From: Halobacteriovoraceae bacterium | Lineage (GTDB): Bacteria > Bdellovibrionota > Bacteriovoracia > Bacteriovoracales > Bacteriovoracaceae | Length of the DNA: 64,000 bases | Direction of reading: 5' to 3' | Assembly (NCBI GenBank): GCA_020635115.1 | Contig: JACKAK010000007.1 | Coordinates: 248,001 to 312,000, forward strand | Shown here: piece by piece, positions 27,661 to 36,293 of the stretch | Position numbering within the stretch: the stretch's first letter is position 1 | Layout: each line of letters begins with the position of its first letter | Position numbers and translations under genes: made by a program | Notes under the pieces: generated by a model | The model's database searches: none | What the model was told of the DNA's origin: nothing | Seen by the model: only the letters and a program-made list of their open reading frames with translations

Positions 27661-28680
27661 TTATATGTATTTTGCCAAATACCACTGAATTGTTTTTTCT
27701 ATGGCATCATCAAATTTAGATATTTCTTTAAAACCTAAGACATTTTCTATTTTTGAAGCATCTATAGCATATCTAAGATCATGTCCTGGTCTATCAGGAA
27801 CAAATGTAATTAAATCTTCGTATTTTGTATGATTTTTTCTTGGAACTAACTCATCAAGTTTGCGACAAATGGAGTAGACAAGATCAATGTTTCTTAATTC
27901 ATTGTTTCCTCCAATATTATAAGTCTGGCCACTTTCTGATCTATGAAATACCAAATCAATGGCCTTGCAGTGATCTTCAACAAATAACCAATCCCTAATA
28001 TTTTCACCTTTACCATAAACTGGAATAGAGTTGTTATTTATGGCATTTCTAATAATTGTGGGGATAAGCTTCTCATCATGTTGATGAGGGCCGAAGTTGT
28101 TTGAACAGTTTGTAAGAGTTGTATTTAGTCCATATGTTTTATTATAGGCCCTGACCAAATGATCTGACGCTGCTTTTGAAGCAGAGTAGGGAGAGTTGGG
28201 CATATAGGGAGTAAATTCACTAAAGAGTCCTTCTTGTCCAAGAGAGCCAAAGACTTCATCTGTTGATATATGATGAAATCTTGATGTTTCAAAACCAGCT
28301 TTGACTTTATAGTTTTCATCTAGCCATACGTTTTTGACTTTATCTAATAAGACAAAAGTTCCAAGTATATTTGACTGGATAAAAACTTCTGGAGTCTGGA
28401 TTGAGTTATCCACATGAGATTCTGCTGCAAAATGAATTACATCGTGGATATTGTATTCAGCAAAGATTTTATCAATGAGTTGTTTGTTGCAAATATTACC
28501 TTGAATAAACTTGTATTGTGGATGATCTTTAAAGTGTTCTAAAAATTGGGGGTTAGCAGCATAAGTGAGAACATCCAAATTTATGATAGAGTATTGTGGA
28601 TATTTATTGATTATGTACTTAATGAAGTTTGAGCCAATAAAGCCAGAACCACCCGTCACAAGAATAGTTTGTTGCCCCAT
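27661..28680 (-). CDS. rmlB: dTDP-glucose 4,6-dehydratase
   Basis: 339 residues. VTGGSGFIGSNFIKYI, FAAESHVDNSIQTPEVF, ISTDEVFGSLG, the catalytic YSASKAASDHLVRAY and TNCSNNFGPHQHDEKLIP are diagnostic of RmlB. It removes water from dTDP-glucose to give dTDP-4-keto-6-deoxyglucose. It heads the leftward operon rmlB-rmlA-fdtA-fdtB and is divergent from the nucleotidyltransferase at 28834 across about 150 bases. Confidence 0.95.
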   Translation of the reverse strand: MGQQTILVTGGSGFIGSNFIKYIINKYPQYSIINLDVLTYAANPQFLEHFKDHPQYKFIQGNICNKQLIDKIFAEYNIHDVIHFAAESHVDNSIQTPEVFIQSNILGTFVLLDKVKNVWLDENYKVKAGFETSRFHHISTDEVFGSLGQEGLFSEFTPYMPNSPYSASKAASDHLVRAYNKTYGLNTTLTNCSNNFGPHQHDEKLIPTIIRNAINNNSIPVYGKGENIRDWLFVEDHCKAIDLVFHRSESGQTYNIGGNNELRNIDLVYSICRKLDELVPRKNHTKYEDLITFVPDRPGHDLRYAIDASKIENVLGFKEISKFDDAIEKTIQWYLAKYI

Positions 28681-28833
28681 AATTTCTCCGGATACGTTTT
28701 TATCACTTTCTTTATAGCATTATGACTAGAGTATTTATAGGGCAAAAAACACCTGTGAATAACTATGCGTGTTAATAGTAAAGTTATATAAATATTGATA
28801 CTCTTTCGATTGTTTTTGAATGATGGAGTTTAT

Positions 28834-29553
28834 ATGGAGCGTAGTACTGGTGATATAAGTGTTTTAGTATTGGCCGGAGGATTGGCCACAAGAATGCGTC
28901 CACTTACAGAAAAATTTCCCAAAATTTTGCTTGAAGTGGCCGGAAGACCATTTCTATTCCATCAGTTGGAGCTTTTGCGAAAAAATGGATTTAGAAATAT
29001 TATCTTTTCTACAGGTTATCTTGGCGAATTGGTTGAAGAGGCCTTTGAAGGCAACAAAGAATTTAAGGATTTTAATATTGCTTTTTGTCATGATGGAAAA
29101 AATCGTTTAGGAACAGGTGGAGCGACCAAAAACAGTCTAGATTTATTAACAGATATATTTGTCGTATTATACGGTGATTCCTATTTGCTCTATGATTATT
29201 CAAAGATCCTTAAATCATTTGACGAAACAAAATATAATGCACTCATGACAGTATATCACAATGAAGATCTGCATGATTCTTCAAATGTTTATTTTGAAAA
29301 TGGTGACATTGTAAAATATGATAAAATAGATAAAACTTCGGACATGAAACACATTGATTGGGGTTTTAATATTTTTCAAAAGTCAGCTTTTGAAAATTTC
29401 AAGGATCTGGAAATCTTTGATCTAAGCGAAGTTTTTCAAAAGTCACTCAAAGATAATAAGCTTCAAGGTTTTGAAGTTGGTCAGCGTTTTTATGAAATTG
29501 GATCTATTGATGGTTTAGAAGAATTAAATACTTTTTTGAGAAAAAACCTTTAA
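28834..29553 (+). CDS. sugar-1-phosphate nucleotidyltransferase (HddC-like)
   Basis: 239 residues from the ATG at 28834 after GATGGAG. VLVLAGGLATRMRPLTEKFPK is the nucleotide-binding signature and VVLYGDSYL the metal aspartate. The length and pattern fit D-glycero-alpha-D-manno-heptose 1-phosphate guanylyltransferases (HddC) better than RmlA or GlmU. With the HddA-like kinase at 33286, the GmhB-like phosphatase at 41246 and the GmhA-like isomerase at 41779 it would complete GDP-heptose synthesis. Other mannose-1-phosphate-type substrates remain possible. Its stop shares four bases with the reconstructed original stop of the membrane-protein gene at 31322. Confidence 0.75.
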   Translation: MERSTGDISVLVLAGGLATRMRPLTEKFPKILLEVAGRPFLFHQLELLRKNGFRNIIFSTGYLGELVEEAFEGNKEFKDFNIAFCHDGKNRLGTGGATKNSLDLLTDIFVVLYGDSYLLYDYSKILKSFDETKYNALMTVYHNEDLHDSSNVYFENGDIVKYDKIDKTSDMKHIDWGFNIFQKSAFENFKDLEIFDLSEVFQKSLKDNKLQGFEVGQRFYEIGSIDGLEELNTFLRKNL

Positions 29554-29580
29554 TTCATAATTTTTACCAAAAATGGTCGT

Positions 29581-29605
29581 AAAGCCCCTGACTTTAGACA
29601 TGGGG
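29581..29605 (+). repeat. IS608-type left-end guide and hairpin
   Basis: AAAG guide (29581-29584), then CCCC (29585-29588) pairing with GGGG (29602-29605), with T601 unpaired and a short imperfect upper stem around a TTTA loop. TnpA recognises such hairpins on single-stranded DNA. Confidence 0.75.
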
Positions 29606-29615
29606 ATATCAGACC

Positions 29616-29636
29616 GGGGTATTTTTTAAATACCCC
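29616..29636. repeat. perfect 9-bp hairpin upstream of tnpA
   Basis: GGGGTATTT (29616-29624) and AAATACCCC (29628-29636) are a perfect inverted repeat with a TTT loop. It lies 45 bases before the tnpA start. It may limit tnpA expression, as upstream hairpins do in IS200, but this is inference. Confidence 0.6.
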
Positions 29637-29681
29637 TAAATAATACTTGATTTATAATGCACTGTATGATATCCTGATGTC

Positions 29682-30125
29682 ATGAATATCACATACAAGA
29701 ATAATAACAATATTTCGTATTCATGCAAATATCATATCGTTTGGTGTCCAAAATATCGTCGAAAAATACTTGTTGGAGCCGTTGAAAAAAGGCTTAAAAA
29801 AATAATTAAAGATATATGTAATGAATTAAAATGTGAACTATTTGATGTTGAATGCGATAAAGACCATATTCATCTTCTTGTTGAATGTGACCCTCAATTT
29901 GGAGTTCATAAATTAGTAAAAATACTAAAAGGGAGAAGCTCAAGGATTTTAAGAGAAGAATTTCCTGAATTGAAAAAGAAACTCCCAACATTATGGACAA
30001 ATAGTTATTTTGTAAGCACGGTTGGCGGAGCACCACTCGAAATCGTAAAACAATATGTAGCAAATCAAAAAACGAGATACCAAGATATTAAAGAAAAAGG
30101 ATGGAATAATAACGGAAGGGGGTAA
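29682..30125 (+). CDS. tnpA: IS200/IS605-family Y1 transposase TnpA
   Basis: 147 residues, the usual size. The HUH motif is in DKDHIHLLVEC, and the catalytic tyrosine is in IVKQYVANQ near the C-terminus. CKYHIVWCPKYRRKIL is the typical N-terminal signature. It cuts and rejoins single-stranded DNA at TTAC and TCAA sites. The start has no strong ribosome site, consistent with low expression. It is 23 bases upstream of tnpB. Confidence 0.95.
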   Translation: MNITYKNNNNISYSCKYHIVWCPKYRRKILVGAVEKRLKKIIKDICNELKCELFDVECDKDHIHLLVECDPQFGVHKLVKILKGRSSRILREEFPELKKKLPTLWTNSYFVSTVGGAPLEIVKQYVANQKTRYQDIKEKGWNNNGRG

Positions 30126-30148
30126 TTAAATCCTCTATTATACAATAT

Positions 30149-31318
30149 ATGAGAAAAAGTTTTAAATACAAATTATTCAACAACAAAAGAAAAGCAAGAA
30201 AACTTGAACAAGAGTTATTTGTATTTAATCAAATTTATAATCATTCATTAGCATTGATTAAAAAGCACTATAAATTATTCGGTAAAAACCCAAGCAAAAA
30301 CAATCTGCAAAAACACCTTAAAAAATTAATGGATAGAGGTCAAAAACCTGAATGGAGGGCACCTGGGTATTCCCAAGGGATTCAGGACGTAACAGATAGG
30401 CTATATAAATCATACGACGCATTTTTTAAGTGGTGTAAACGGAGAAATGGACCTAGATTTGCTCCGCCAAAATTTAAGCCCTTTAGAAAAGCAAAATCAT
30501 TCACTTTAAAGCAAGCAGGGTGGAAGCTTGATGAAGAAAAAGGTCGAGTTAAAATTGGAAAAACTTGGTATCGATATAATAATTCTAGAAAAATAATTGG
30601 AACACCAAAAACAATAACAGTTTCAAGAGACTCAGTCGGAGATTGGTACATCTCAATTAGCTGTGTGCTTGAAAAAGAATTTATTCCTTCCAACAGCAAG
30701 CCGGCGACGGGTAAAAGCGCGGGGTTTGACTTCGGATTAAAATCTTTTTTGACTGCAAGTGACGGAAGTGTGTACGAATCATCTGAGTTTTTAAATGTTC
30801 ACCTCGATGAACTAAAAAACAAATCGAGAAAGCATTCAAAAAAGTTAAAAGGTTCAAAAAACCGAAAGAAGAGTCGTAAAGTACTTGCAAGAGTTCATAG
30901 GAAAATTGCAAACAAAAGACGAGATGCTCATTTTAAAATGGCACTCGAACTTGTTCAAAAATACGACTACATCTTTTTTGAAGACTTAAATCTTGAAGGC
31001 ATGAAGCGCCTTTGGGGAAGAAAAATCTCAGACTATTCTTTTGCAATGTTTTTGCAAATTTTGGAATTCAAAGCAGTTGAACACAGAAAAACCCTTCATA
31101 AAGTGGATAGATTTTTTCCAAGTTCTAAACTTTGTTCAAAATGCGGAAACATTAAATTAAAAGATGAACTTCATTTAAAAGACCGTGTATACAGATGTGA
31201 ATGTGGTCATGAAATGGACAGAGATTTAAACGCAGCAATTAATATTTTAAAGGAAGGGGCATCTTCCTTGGGGTTAGATGTGGTAATTCCTGAGTTCGCT
31301 CAGGTTCGCGTTGCTTGA
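30149..31318 (+). CDS. tnpB: TnpB, IS605-family RNA-guided nuclease
   Basis: 389 residues, an intact full-length TnpB. The RuvC residues read as D194 (SAGFDFGLKSFLT), E278 (YIFFEDLNLEGM) and D359 (EMDRDLNAAINI). The zinc knuckle is CSKCGN with a second pair CECG, which is C-x-C where C-x-x-C is common. TnpB uses a guide RNA made from its own 3' end and the right end of the element to cut DNA next to a short motif, here expected to be TTAC. It is a transposon-homing nuclease, not needed for excision. Confidence 0.93.
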   Translation: MRKSFKYKLFNNKRKARKLEQELFVFNQIYNHSLALIKKHYKLFGKNPSKNNLQKHLKKLMDRGQKPEWRAPGYSQGIQDVTDRLYKSYDAFFKWCKRRNGPRFAPPKFKPFRKAKSFTLKQAGWKLDEEKGRVKIGKTWYRYNNSRKIIGTPKTITVSRDSVGDWYISISCVLEKEFIPSNSKPATGKSAGFDFGLKSFLTASDGSVYESSEFLNVHLDELKNKSRKHSKKLKGSKNRKKSRKVLARVHRKIANKRRDAHFKMALELVQKYDYIFFEDLNLEGMKRLWGRKISDYSFAMFLQILEFKAVEHRKTLHKVDRFFPSSKLCSKCGNIKLKDELHLKDRVYRCECGHEMDRDLNAAINILKEGASSLGLDVVIPEFAQVRVA

Positions 31319-31376
31319 ACCCTAAGAATCCCCTGGATTTATCCATGGGGAGTATGTCAAAATAAAATCGTCATTT
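31200..31376 (+). ncRNA. predicted TnpB guide (omega) RNA
   Basis: By family rule the guide RNA scaffold is the 3' end of tnpB plus the right end of the element, finishing at TCAA (31360). The guide then starts at 31361 with AATAAAATCGTCATTT in the flanking gene. The 5' boundary is a guess. The guide plus a TTAC on its 5' side equals the empty site reconstructed by joining 29567 to 31361. Confidence 0.45.
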
Positions 31377-33280
31377 AATACACAATCAGTAGCAATTTTT
31401 TTCATGTGACCTAAATCATTTTCAGTATCGACATAACTCCAAATAGATAAGTCAGAAGTGAATGGAATATCATGTTCATATAAGTAAAAAAAGACATGTT
31501 CTCTGGCCCATAAATTTTTAACATCTACGCTTATGCCTTTGCATGATTTAATCTTTTTTCGAAGATCTCTCAAAGAAAGATCATAATTGAGTTTTACTTC
31601 TCTTGAACCATCATGGATAGATGGATAAGGGGGGTAACTATAATGAATTCCATTCTCATTCATTGCGGCCAATGGGCGATATAGGCCAAAGATAATATTT
31701 AAAAATATATAGATTAATGAAATATTTTTAAATAATTTTACTTCTTTTAAATATGAGTAAGAGATGAGAATAAAAAGAAAAGGCGAAATATAGGTGAGTG
31801 CTTTTCCTAAGGACCAAAGTTGTTTTTTGAGAATAAATATAGAGCAAATGCTTAGAAGGATAGTTAAATAGAGGAGTAATAATTGAAAATCTAAATTTTT
31901 GATATAGTTTTTAATATTTTTGAAGATAGAATATTTTAATGAAATTAGAAATAATGCGAGAGTTAAAGACCACAAAATGAGTTGTATTGTACCAAGATTG
32001 TGTATTGGGGTGATGAAGTAAAGTCCAAAAAAACCAGCGAGAAGATTAATAGCTAAGACAAAGAGTTGAATTAGGCCATTTCCACTGAAGAAAAAATCTT
32101 TGACAAATGTGGGCCAGTGAATATTTTTGATGGCCTCTTCTTTATTATCGAAGCCTAATTTGATAAAAGTATTTTCAGCTGCTGTTTTGAGATCAATGAG
32201 TAAATCACCCTGTCCAAAAAAGTATTTTTGGAAATAGGTCCAGAAAGTATTTTGGGATGAATTTGATTCAGTAAATTGACGAATGATAAAACCGATTGAA
32301 CCTTCATAGAAGAAAAGTCCTAGAATGAGAACACAGCCAAATGTACCTAAAATTTTAGTGGAATCAATCAGGTTCAATTTTTTTGTATAGATTCCATACC
32401 CAAGGAGGGCAACAAAAAACGGCCCATGAAAGAGTAAGATTTCAGGGTAGATATAGAGCACTCCTCCCCCAAGAATAACGAGTGAAAGATAAAAATAGAA
32501 ATTGAGATTATTTTTATTTCTAACAAAACAAAATGCTAGAAAATTCAATGAGAGGATGAGTGAGAAGGCCCCCATATGACTCCAGGCATTTATATCGAAT
32601 ATATATTGGCCAAAAAAACCAAGCACGAAGGCCATGGCCACAAGGGTTGATTTTGAAAACTTAAATTTAAAAAAAGTGATGAGTCCAAATAACAATGCGT
32701 TAAATGTTAAGAACCAAAGAGAGCACAGAAAAATATAATGATTATCTATCATTGAGCTCATTGAAAAAAAAGAAGTGAGTGCATGCGTAATATTGATTGA
32801 AGGTCGAACTGAGAGATTTCTTTTTCCAGTAAGTGCTATGGGTTTGTTCACGAGCTCATTTTCGGGAGTTGATTTTAAAAACTCAAAACTGTCTTTACTG
32901 TAACTGATGGATGAGCCTAGATATGAGAAATTATCCCAATGATTCCCTTGGAAGGAATAAAATTGAGGGCCACCAGTATAATAGGGTAAGAGTAAAAAAA
33001 AGCTAACAGCAAGCCCCACTGAATAGATAGTGAGATTTGTTTTTAAAATTTTTAAAATTGATTTTCTCTCAATCAATATGTTTAGAAATGAAACTATCCC
33101 TAAGAATATACATTGATAACTTAACGCAATCCCTAGTTTATAAAATATACTAGAAAAAATCGTTGCAATTGAAAATCCAATTGGTGCACTTAAAAGGAAT
33201 GATTGGGGTAGGGGAATTCTTTTAGAAATTTGTTGCCCTAATCCACAGTAAAAAAGTATCAATAGTATAAAATATATCAT
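31322..33280 (-). CDS. large polytopic membrane protein, C-terminus altered by IS608-like insertion
   Basis: 652 residues with about 12-14 hydrophobic segments and a large polar loop near residues 105-175. No family was recognised; the layout (many membrane spans, soluble C-terminal tail) resembles membrane glycosyltransferases of GT-C type or O-antigen-linked transferases. The last 12 residues (LTYSPWINPGDS) are encoded by the right end of the IS608-like element. If the element is removed, the frame continues after DDFI into VKIMN and a TAA at 29552-29550. It is followed by the HddA-like kinase gene upstream (5-base gap) and so belongs with the heptose genes. Confidence 0.7.
   Translation of the reverse strand: MIYFILLILFYCGLGQQISKRIPLPQSFLLSAPIGFSIATIFSSIFYKLGIALSYQCIFLGIVSFLNILIERKSILKILKTNLTIYSVGLAVSFFLLLPYYTGGPQFYSFQGNHWDNFSYLGSSISYSKDSFEFLKSTPENELVNKPIALTGKRNLSVRPSINITHALTSFFSMSSMIDNHYIFLCSLWFLTFNALLFGLITFFKFKFSKSTLVAMAFVLGFFGQYIFDINAWSHMGAFSLILSLNFLAFCFVRNKNNLNFYFYLSLVILGGGVLYIYPEILLFHGPFFVALLGYGIYTKKLNLIDSTKILGTFGCVLILGLFFYEGSIGFIIRQFTESNSSQNTFWTYFQKYFFGQGDLLIDLKTAAENTFIKLGFDNKEEAIKNIHWPTFVKDFFFSGNGLIQLFVLAINLLAGFFGLYFITPIHNLGTIQLILWSLTLALFLISLKYSIFKNIKNYIKNLDFQLLLLYLTILLSICSIFILKKQLWSLGKALTYISPFLFILISYSYLKEVKLFKNISLIYIFLNIIFGLYRPLAAMNENGIHYSYPPYPSIHDGSREVKLNYDLSLRDLRKKIKSCKGISVDVKNLWAREHVFFYLYEHDIPFTSDLSIWSYVDTENDLGHMKKIATDCVLNDDFILTYSPWINPGDS
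31326..31350 (+). repeat. IS608-type right-end guide and hairpin
   Basis: GAAT guide (31326-31329), then CCCC (31330-31333) TGGA, loop TTTA, TCCA, an unpaired T (31346) and GGGG (31347-31350). TCAA follows at 31357-31360. The stem-loop also would form the 3' end of the TnpB guide RNA. Confidence 0.75.
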
Positions 33281-33285
33281 GATTA

Positions 33286-34266
33286 TTAAACAATCACTTT
33301 CGTTCCATCAAAGTCAAAGCGACATCTGACTTCTTTTAAACCTTGATTTCCCATGGCCCGTCTAAGTTTTTCATTGTCTTGAGCATAAAACATCAGAAAT
33401 CCTCCTCCTCCTGCTCCAATGAGTTTACCTCCGACTGCTCCATTTTTAAGGGCCAGTTGATACCAATCATTAATCTGGGAATTACTCATACCGCTTGAAC
33501 GTTTGACTTTATTTTCCCAATGAGTGTTCATGAGTTCACCAAATTTGAAAAGATCCCCTGCTTCGAGTGCGGCCTTCGATTGAAGTCCCAATTCTTTAAC
33601 AAAGTGGAGATTATTGATCATTTCTTCATCATTTTTTTCGCTTTTTACTTTTTGGTCTTTCAAAATATTTGAAGCACTCCTAGAGTAACCGGTGAAGAAG
33701 AGTAGGAGATTATCTTCTAAATCATAAAGTGTCTCATTGGTAATATTCAAAGGAGAAGCAATGACTTTTCCATCTTTTTGAAATTCAAAACAAGTAAGAC
33801 CTCCAAAGGCCGCGGCGTACTGATCCTGTTTTCCTATAGGTTCCCCAAGTTTATTAATTTCAATATCGCAGGCCATCTCTGCAAGTTCTTCCTGAGTTAA
33901 GATATGACGATTATAATAATGAAGGGCCTTAAGTAAACCTGTTGTAAATGATCCAGAAGATCCGAGTCCAGTTCCGGCCGGAATATCGGCCATAGAAGCT
34001 ATTTCTAAATATTCGTTTCCTAGATGTATATCTTTTAATGCTTCTTTGATAATCGGATGTTTGATTTCATCAATAGTTCTTACTTTTTCAAACTCAGAAT
34101 ATTTTAAGATGTGATTTTTCTCATGAAATATTTTATGAATAGTAATATAAATATACTTGTTAATAGCACCAGCAATTAAAAAACCGCCGTATTTTTCATA
34201 ATACGAAGGTAGGTCAGTCCCTCCTCCTCCAAGTGAAATTCTTAGTGGGCTACGAGTAATAAGCAC
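33286..34266 (-). CDS. GHMP-family sugar kinase (HddA-like heptose kinase)
   Basis: 326 residues from a GTG at 34266-34264, which has AAGGAG seven bases upstream; an ATG at 34293 lies deeper in the previous gene. N-terminal RSPLRISLGGGGTDLPSYY and the ATP loop AGTGLGSSGSFTTGLLKAL are characteristic of D-glycero-alpha-D-manno-heptose 7-phosphate kinases, with GGKLIGAGGGGFLMFY near the C-terminus. It would phosphorylate C1 of heptose 7-phosphate. It overlaps the Gfo/Idh gene by 17 bases. Fucose- or other GHMP kinases are the alternative. Confidence 0.83.
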   Translation of the reverse strand: MLITRSPLRISLGGGGTDLPSYYEKYGGFLIAGAINKYIYITIHKIFHEKNHILKYSEFEKVRTIDEIKHPIIKEALKDIHLGNEYLEIASMADIPAGTGLGSSGSFTTGLLKALHYYNRHILTQEELAEMACDIEINKLGEPIGKQDQYAAAFGGLTCFEFQKDGKVIASPLNITNETLYDLEDNLLLFFTGYSRSASNILKDQKVKSEKNDEEMINNLHFVKELGLQSKAALEAGDLFKFGELMNTHWENKVKRSSGMSNSQINDWYQLALKNGAVGGKLIGAGGGGFLMFYAQDNEKLRRAMGNQGLKEVRCRFDFDGTKVIV

Positions 34267-35245
34267 AACTGCTCTCCTTGTAAATATGATCAACTATTTT
34301 AAGAGATTCATAGGCATCTGTTAAACTTCCCAACATCGGAGTATCTTGTTCTATGCAATCAATAAAATGTTCAAATTGTTTGTTCCAAGAGAGATCTTCA
34401 CCAGAGTATTCAAATAACTCTGTTTCGGGAGGGCCCATCTCAGGGAGCATTTTATAATAAGTTAGTTTTTCAGTCCCGTAACTTCTTCCAAGTCCCTCAA
34501 TTTGAATCTTACCTCTTCTTCCATATATTTCTAGAGAAAACATATTCTTCCATTCGGAGCAACTTACATGCAACCAAGCAATTTGTTGCTTTTGAGTCGT
34601 AAGCTTCATAAAGGCATTGTCATCTACTTTCATATCCCAAAAAAGAGTATGTGCTTCACCTTGAACAATTGGAAAATCGCCTAAATACCATCTCGATAAG
34701 TCGATAAGATGGACTCCCTGATCAATGAGCTCTCCCCCTCCTGAAAGTTCTGGATTGGCCCTCCATTCTTTTTCGTAGCCAACTCTTCCACCATGCCCAT
34801 ATCGACCTCTTAGAAACATAAGTTCTCCTAGATCTCCAGAATCGATTATCTCTTTAGCTTTTAACATCGCAGGATGGAAGCGATGATTGAATCCTGCCAT
34901 TACTTTTAAATTAAATTCTTGAGCAGTTTTTAAAATCGGCCCAATTTCTTTGAAGTTTCGTCCACAAGGTTTTTCAACGATGACATGCTTTTTATTATCA
35001 ACAGAAAACTTTGTAATTTCACTTAATTTCGATACAATTGTCGCAATGATGACAATATCGCATTCGCTTTGTGAAATGGCCTTTTGATAGTCATCAGTCA
35101 AAAGTGTATTTTGCGAGGCATATGTTTTAAGAGTTCTGGCCCTTTCAAGATCAGTGTCACAAAGAGCACAAACAATGTGGTCCTTCCCAATCGCTTTAAG
35201 CCTTTTTTCACCAATTAAACCACAGCCAATAATTGCCACTCGCAT
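34250..35245 (-). CDS. Gfo/Idh/MocA-family sugar oxidoreductase
   Basis: 331 residues. AIIGCGLIGEKRLKAIG is the NAD(P) motif, VIVEKPCGRNF the family EKP signature, and GGGELIDQGVHLIDLSRW the catalytic histidine region. It is coupled to the kinase by overlap and lies two bases after the epimerase gene. Its substrate is likely a sugar or sugar nucleotide from the same route, but not identifiable. Confidence 0.85.
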   Translation of the reverse strand: MRVAIIGCGLIGEKRLKAIGKDHIVCALCDTDLERARTLKTYASQNTLLTDDYQKAISQSECDIVIIATIVSKLSEITKFSVDNKKHVIVEKPCGRNFKEIGPILKTAQEFNLKVMAGFNHRFHPAMLKAKEIIDSGDLGELMFLRGRYGHGGRVGYEKEWRANPELSGGGELIDQGVHLIDLSRWYLGDFPIVQGEAHTLFWDMKVDDNAFMKLTTQKQQIAWLHVSCSEWKNMFSLEIYGRRGKIQIEGLGRSYGTEKLTYYKMLPEMGPPETELFEYSGEDLSWNKQFEHFIDCIEQDTPMLGSLTDAYESLKIVDHIYKESSCAYYS

Positions 35246-35246
35246 T

Positions 35247-36200
35247 TTAAACTCTTTCTAATAAGTGTTTATTATTTTTTAAGTAATCCAGAGTTTTTAA
35301 AATTGACTCTTCTATACTAAGTTTAGGTTTCCATCCAAGAGAACGAATTTTTTTGGTATCGAGAAATATAAAGGGATTATCTCCAACCCAACCTCTGTCT
35401 CCTCCTGTGTACATGAGCTTTGGAGTGAGACCTAAAGATTTTGTAATCCAATTAATCGAGTCATTAACCTGGCAATATTCGTCTGTTCCAAGATTATAAA
35501 TATTTACATTTTCAGTGGCCCTATCAATTGTAGTTAAAATTGCATCAATGCAGTCTTGAATATAGAGATAAGATTTTCTTTGCTTTCCGTTTCCAAGTAC
35601 TTCCATTTGAGAAGGGTCTTTGAGAAGTTTTTTATAAAAATCAAAAACATGGCCATGAGTATATCTTTCTCCTAGAATTGAAACGAATCTGAAAATATAT
35701 CCAGTGAATCCAAAGCCCTCTGCATAGCTTGAAATTAAACCCTCTCCCGCAACCTTACTTGTTGCATAAAGTGATGTTTGGATTGGAAAAGCACCATCTT
35801 CAGGAGTTGGAATTGTTGGATGTTCACCATAAACTGAACCAGTAGAAGAAAATGCTATTTTTTTAATATTGTTTTTTCTCATTGCTTCTAAGACGTTAAA
35901 TGTTGCAATGGTATTTTGTTCTAAGTCTTTTCTTGGATGTTTTAATCCATCTTTTACATCAGCATTTGCTGCAAAGTGAAAAACGAAATCATGCCCTGCG
36001 ATACTAGAGTCGAGTGTGGATTCGTCCAAGAGATCAGCTTCGATCAAAGTACATTTATCATTTTTAAGGGCATTTTCAACAAAGTGTCGATGGCCAGTAG
36101 AAAAGTTATCGTAGATAGTGACACTATTTCCCATTTCGAGCAGCCTATCAACCATGTTACTTCCTATAAAACCAGCTCCACCAGTGACAAAATACCTCAT
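35247..36200 (-). CDS. NAD-dependent epimerase/dehydratase
   Basis: 317 residues from the ATG at 36200-36198 (AGGA upstream); the longer frame to 36422 enters the divergent SDR gene. VTGGAGFIGSNMVDRL, the YxxxK in YATSKVAGEGLISSY and FRFVSILGERYTHGHVFDF are typical of UDP-glucose 4-epimerase-like enzymes. It heads the leftward run epimerase, Gfo/Idh, kinase, membrane protein, so it probably feeds the same glycan. Confidence 0.85.
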   Translation of the reverse strand: MRYFVTGGAGFIGSNMVDRLLEMGNSVTIYDNFSTGHRHFVENALKNDKCTLIEADLLDESTLDSSIAGHDFVFHFAANADVKDGLKHPRKDLEQNTIATFNVLEAMRKNNIKKIAFSSTGSVYGEHPTIPTPEDGAFPIQTSLYATSKVAGEGLISSYAEGFGFTGYIFRFVSILGERYTHGHVFDFYKKLLKDPSQMEVLGNGKQRKSYLYIQDCIDAILTTIDRATENVNIYNLGTDEYCQVNDSINWITKSLGLTPKLMYTGGDRGWVGDNPFIFLDTKKIRSLGWKPKLSIEESILKTLDYLKNNKHLLERV

Positions 36201-36293
36201 ATTAATCCTATTCGATGTGTTGAAATTACGGATAATATAGCAAACCATTGTAGAAATGAAAAAGGCTAAATTCTTGCTACCAGAGGAGAATTC

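Larger units (their letters stand above)
29568..31360 (+). mobile_element. IS200/IS605-family element of the IS608 type (tnpA + tnpB)
   Basis: The element follows a TTAC tetranucleotide (29564-29567) and ends in TCAA (31357-31360). Directly 5' of the left hairpin is AAAG (29581-29584) and directly 5' of the right hairpin is GAAT (31326-31329). TTAC/AAAG and TCAA/GAAT are the cleavage-site and guide pairs described for IS608. Both hairpins carry an unpaired T before the GGGG arm, as in IS608. There is no target duplication, as expected. Removing 29568-31360 restores a sensible 3' end for the neighbouring membrane gene. No GGCC site is found inside, unlike the host genes. Confidence 0.9.
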
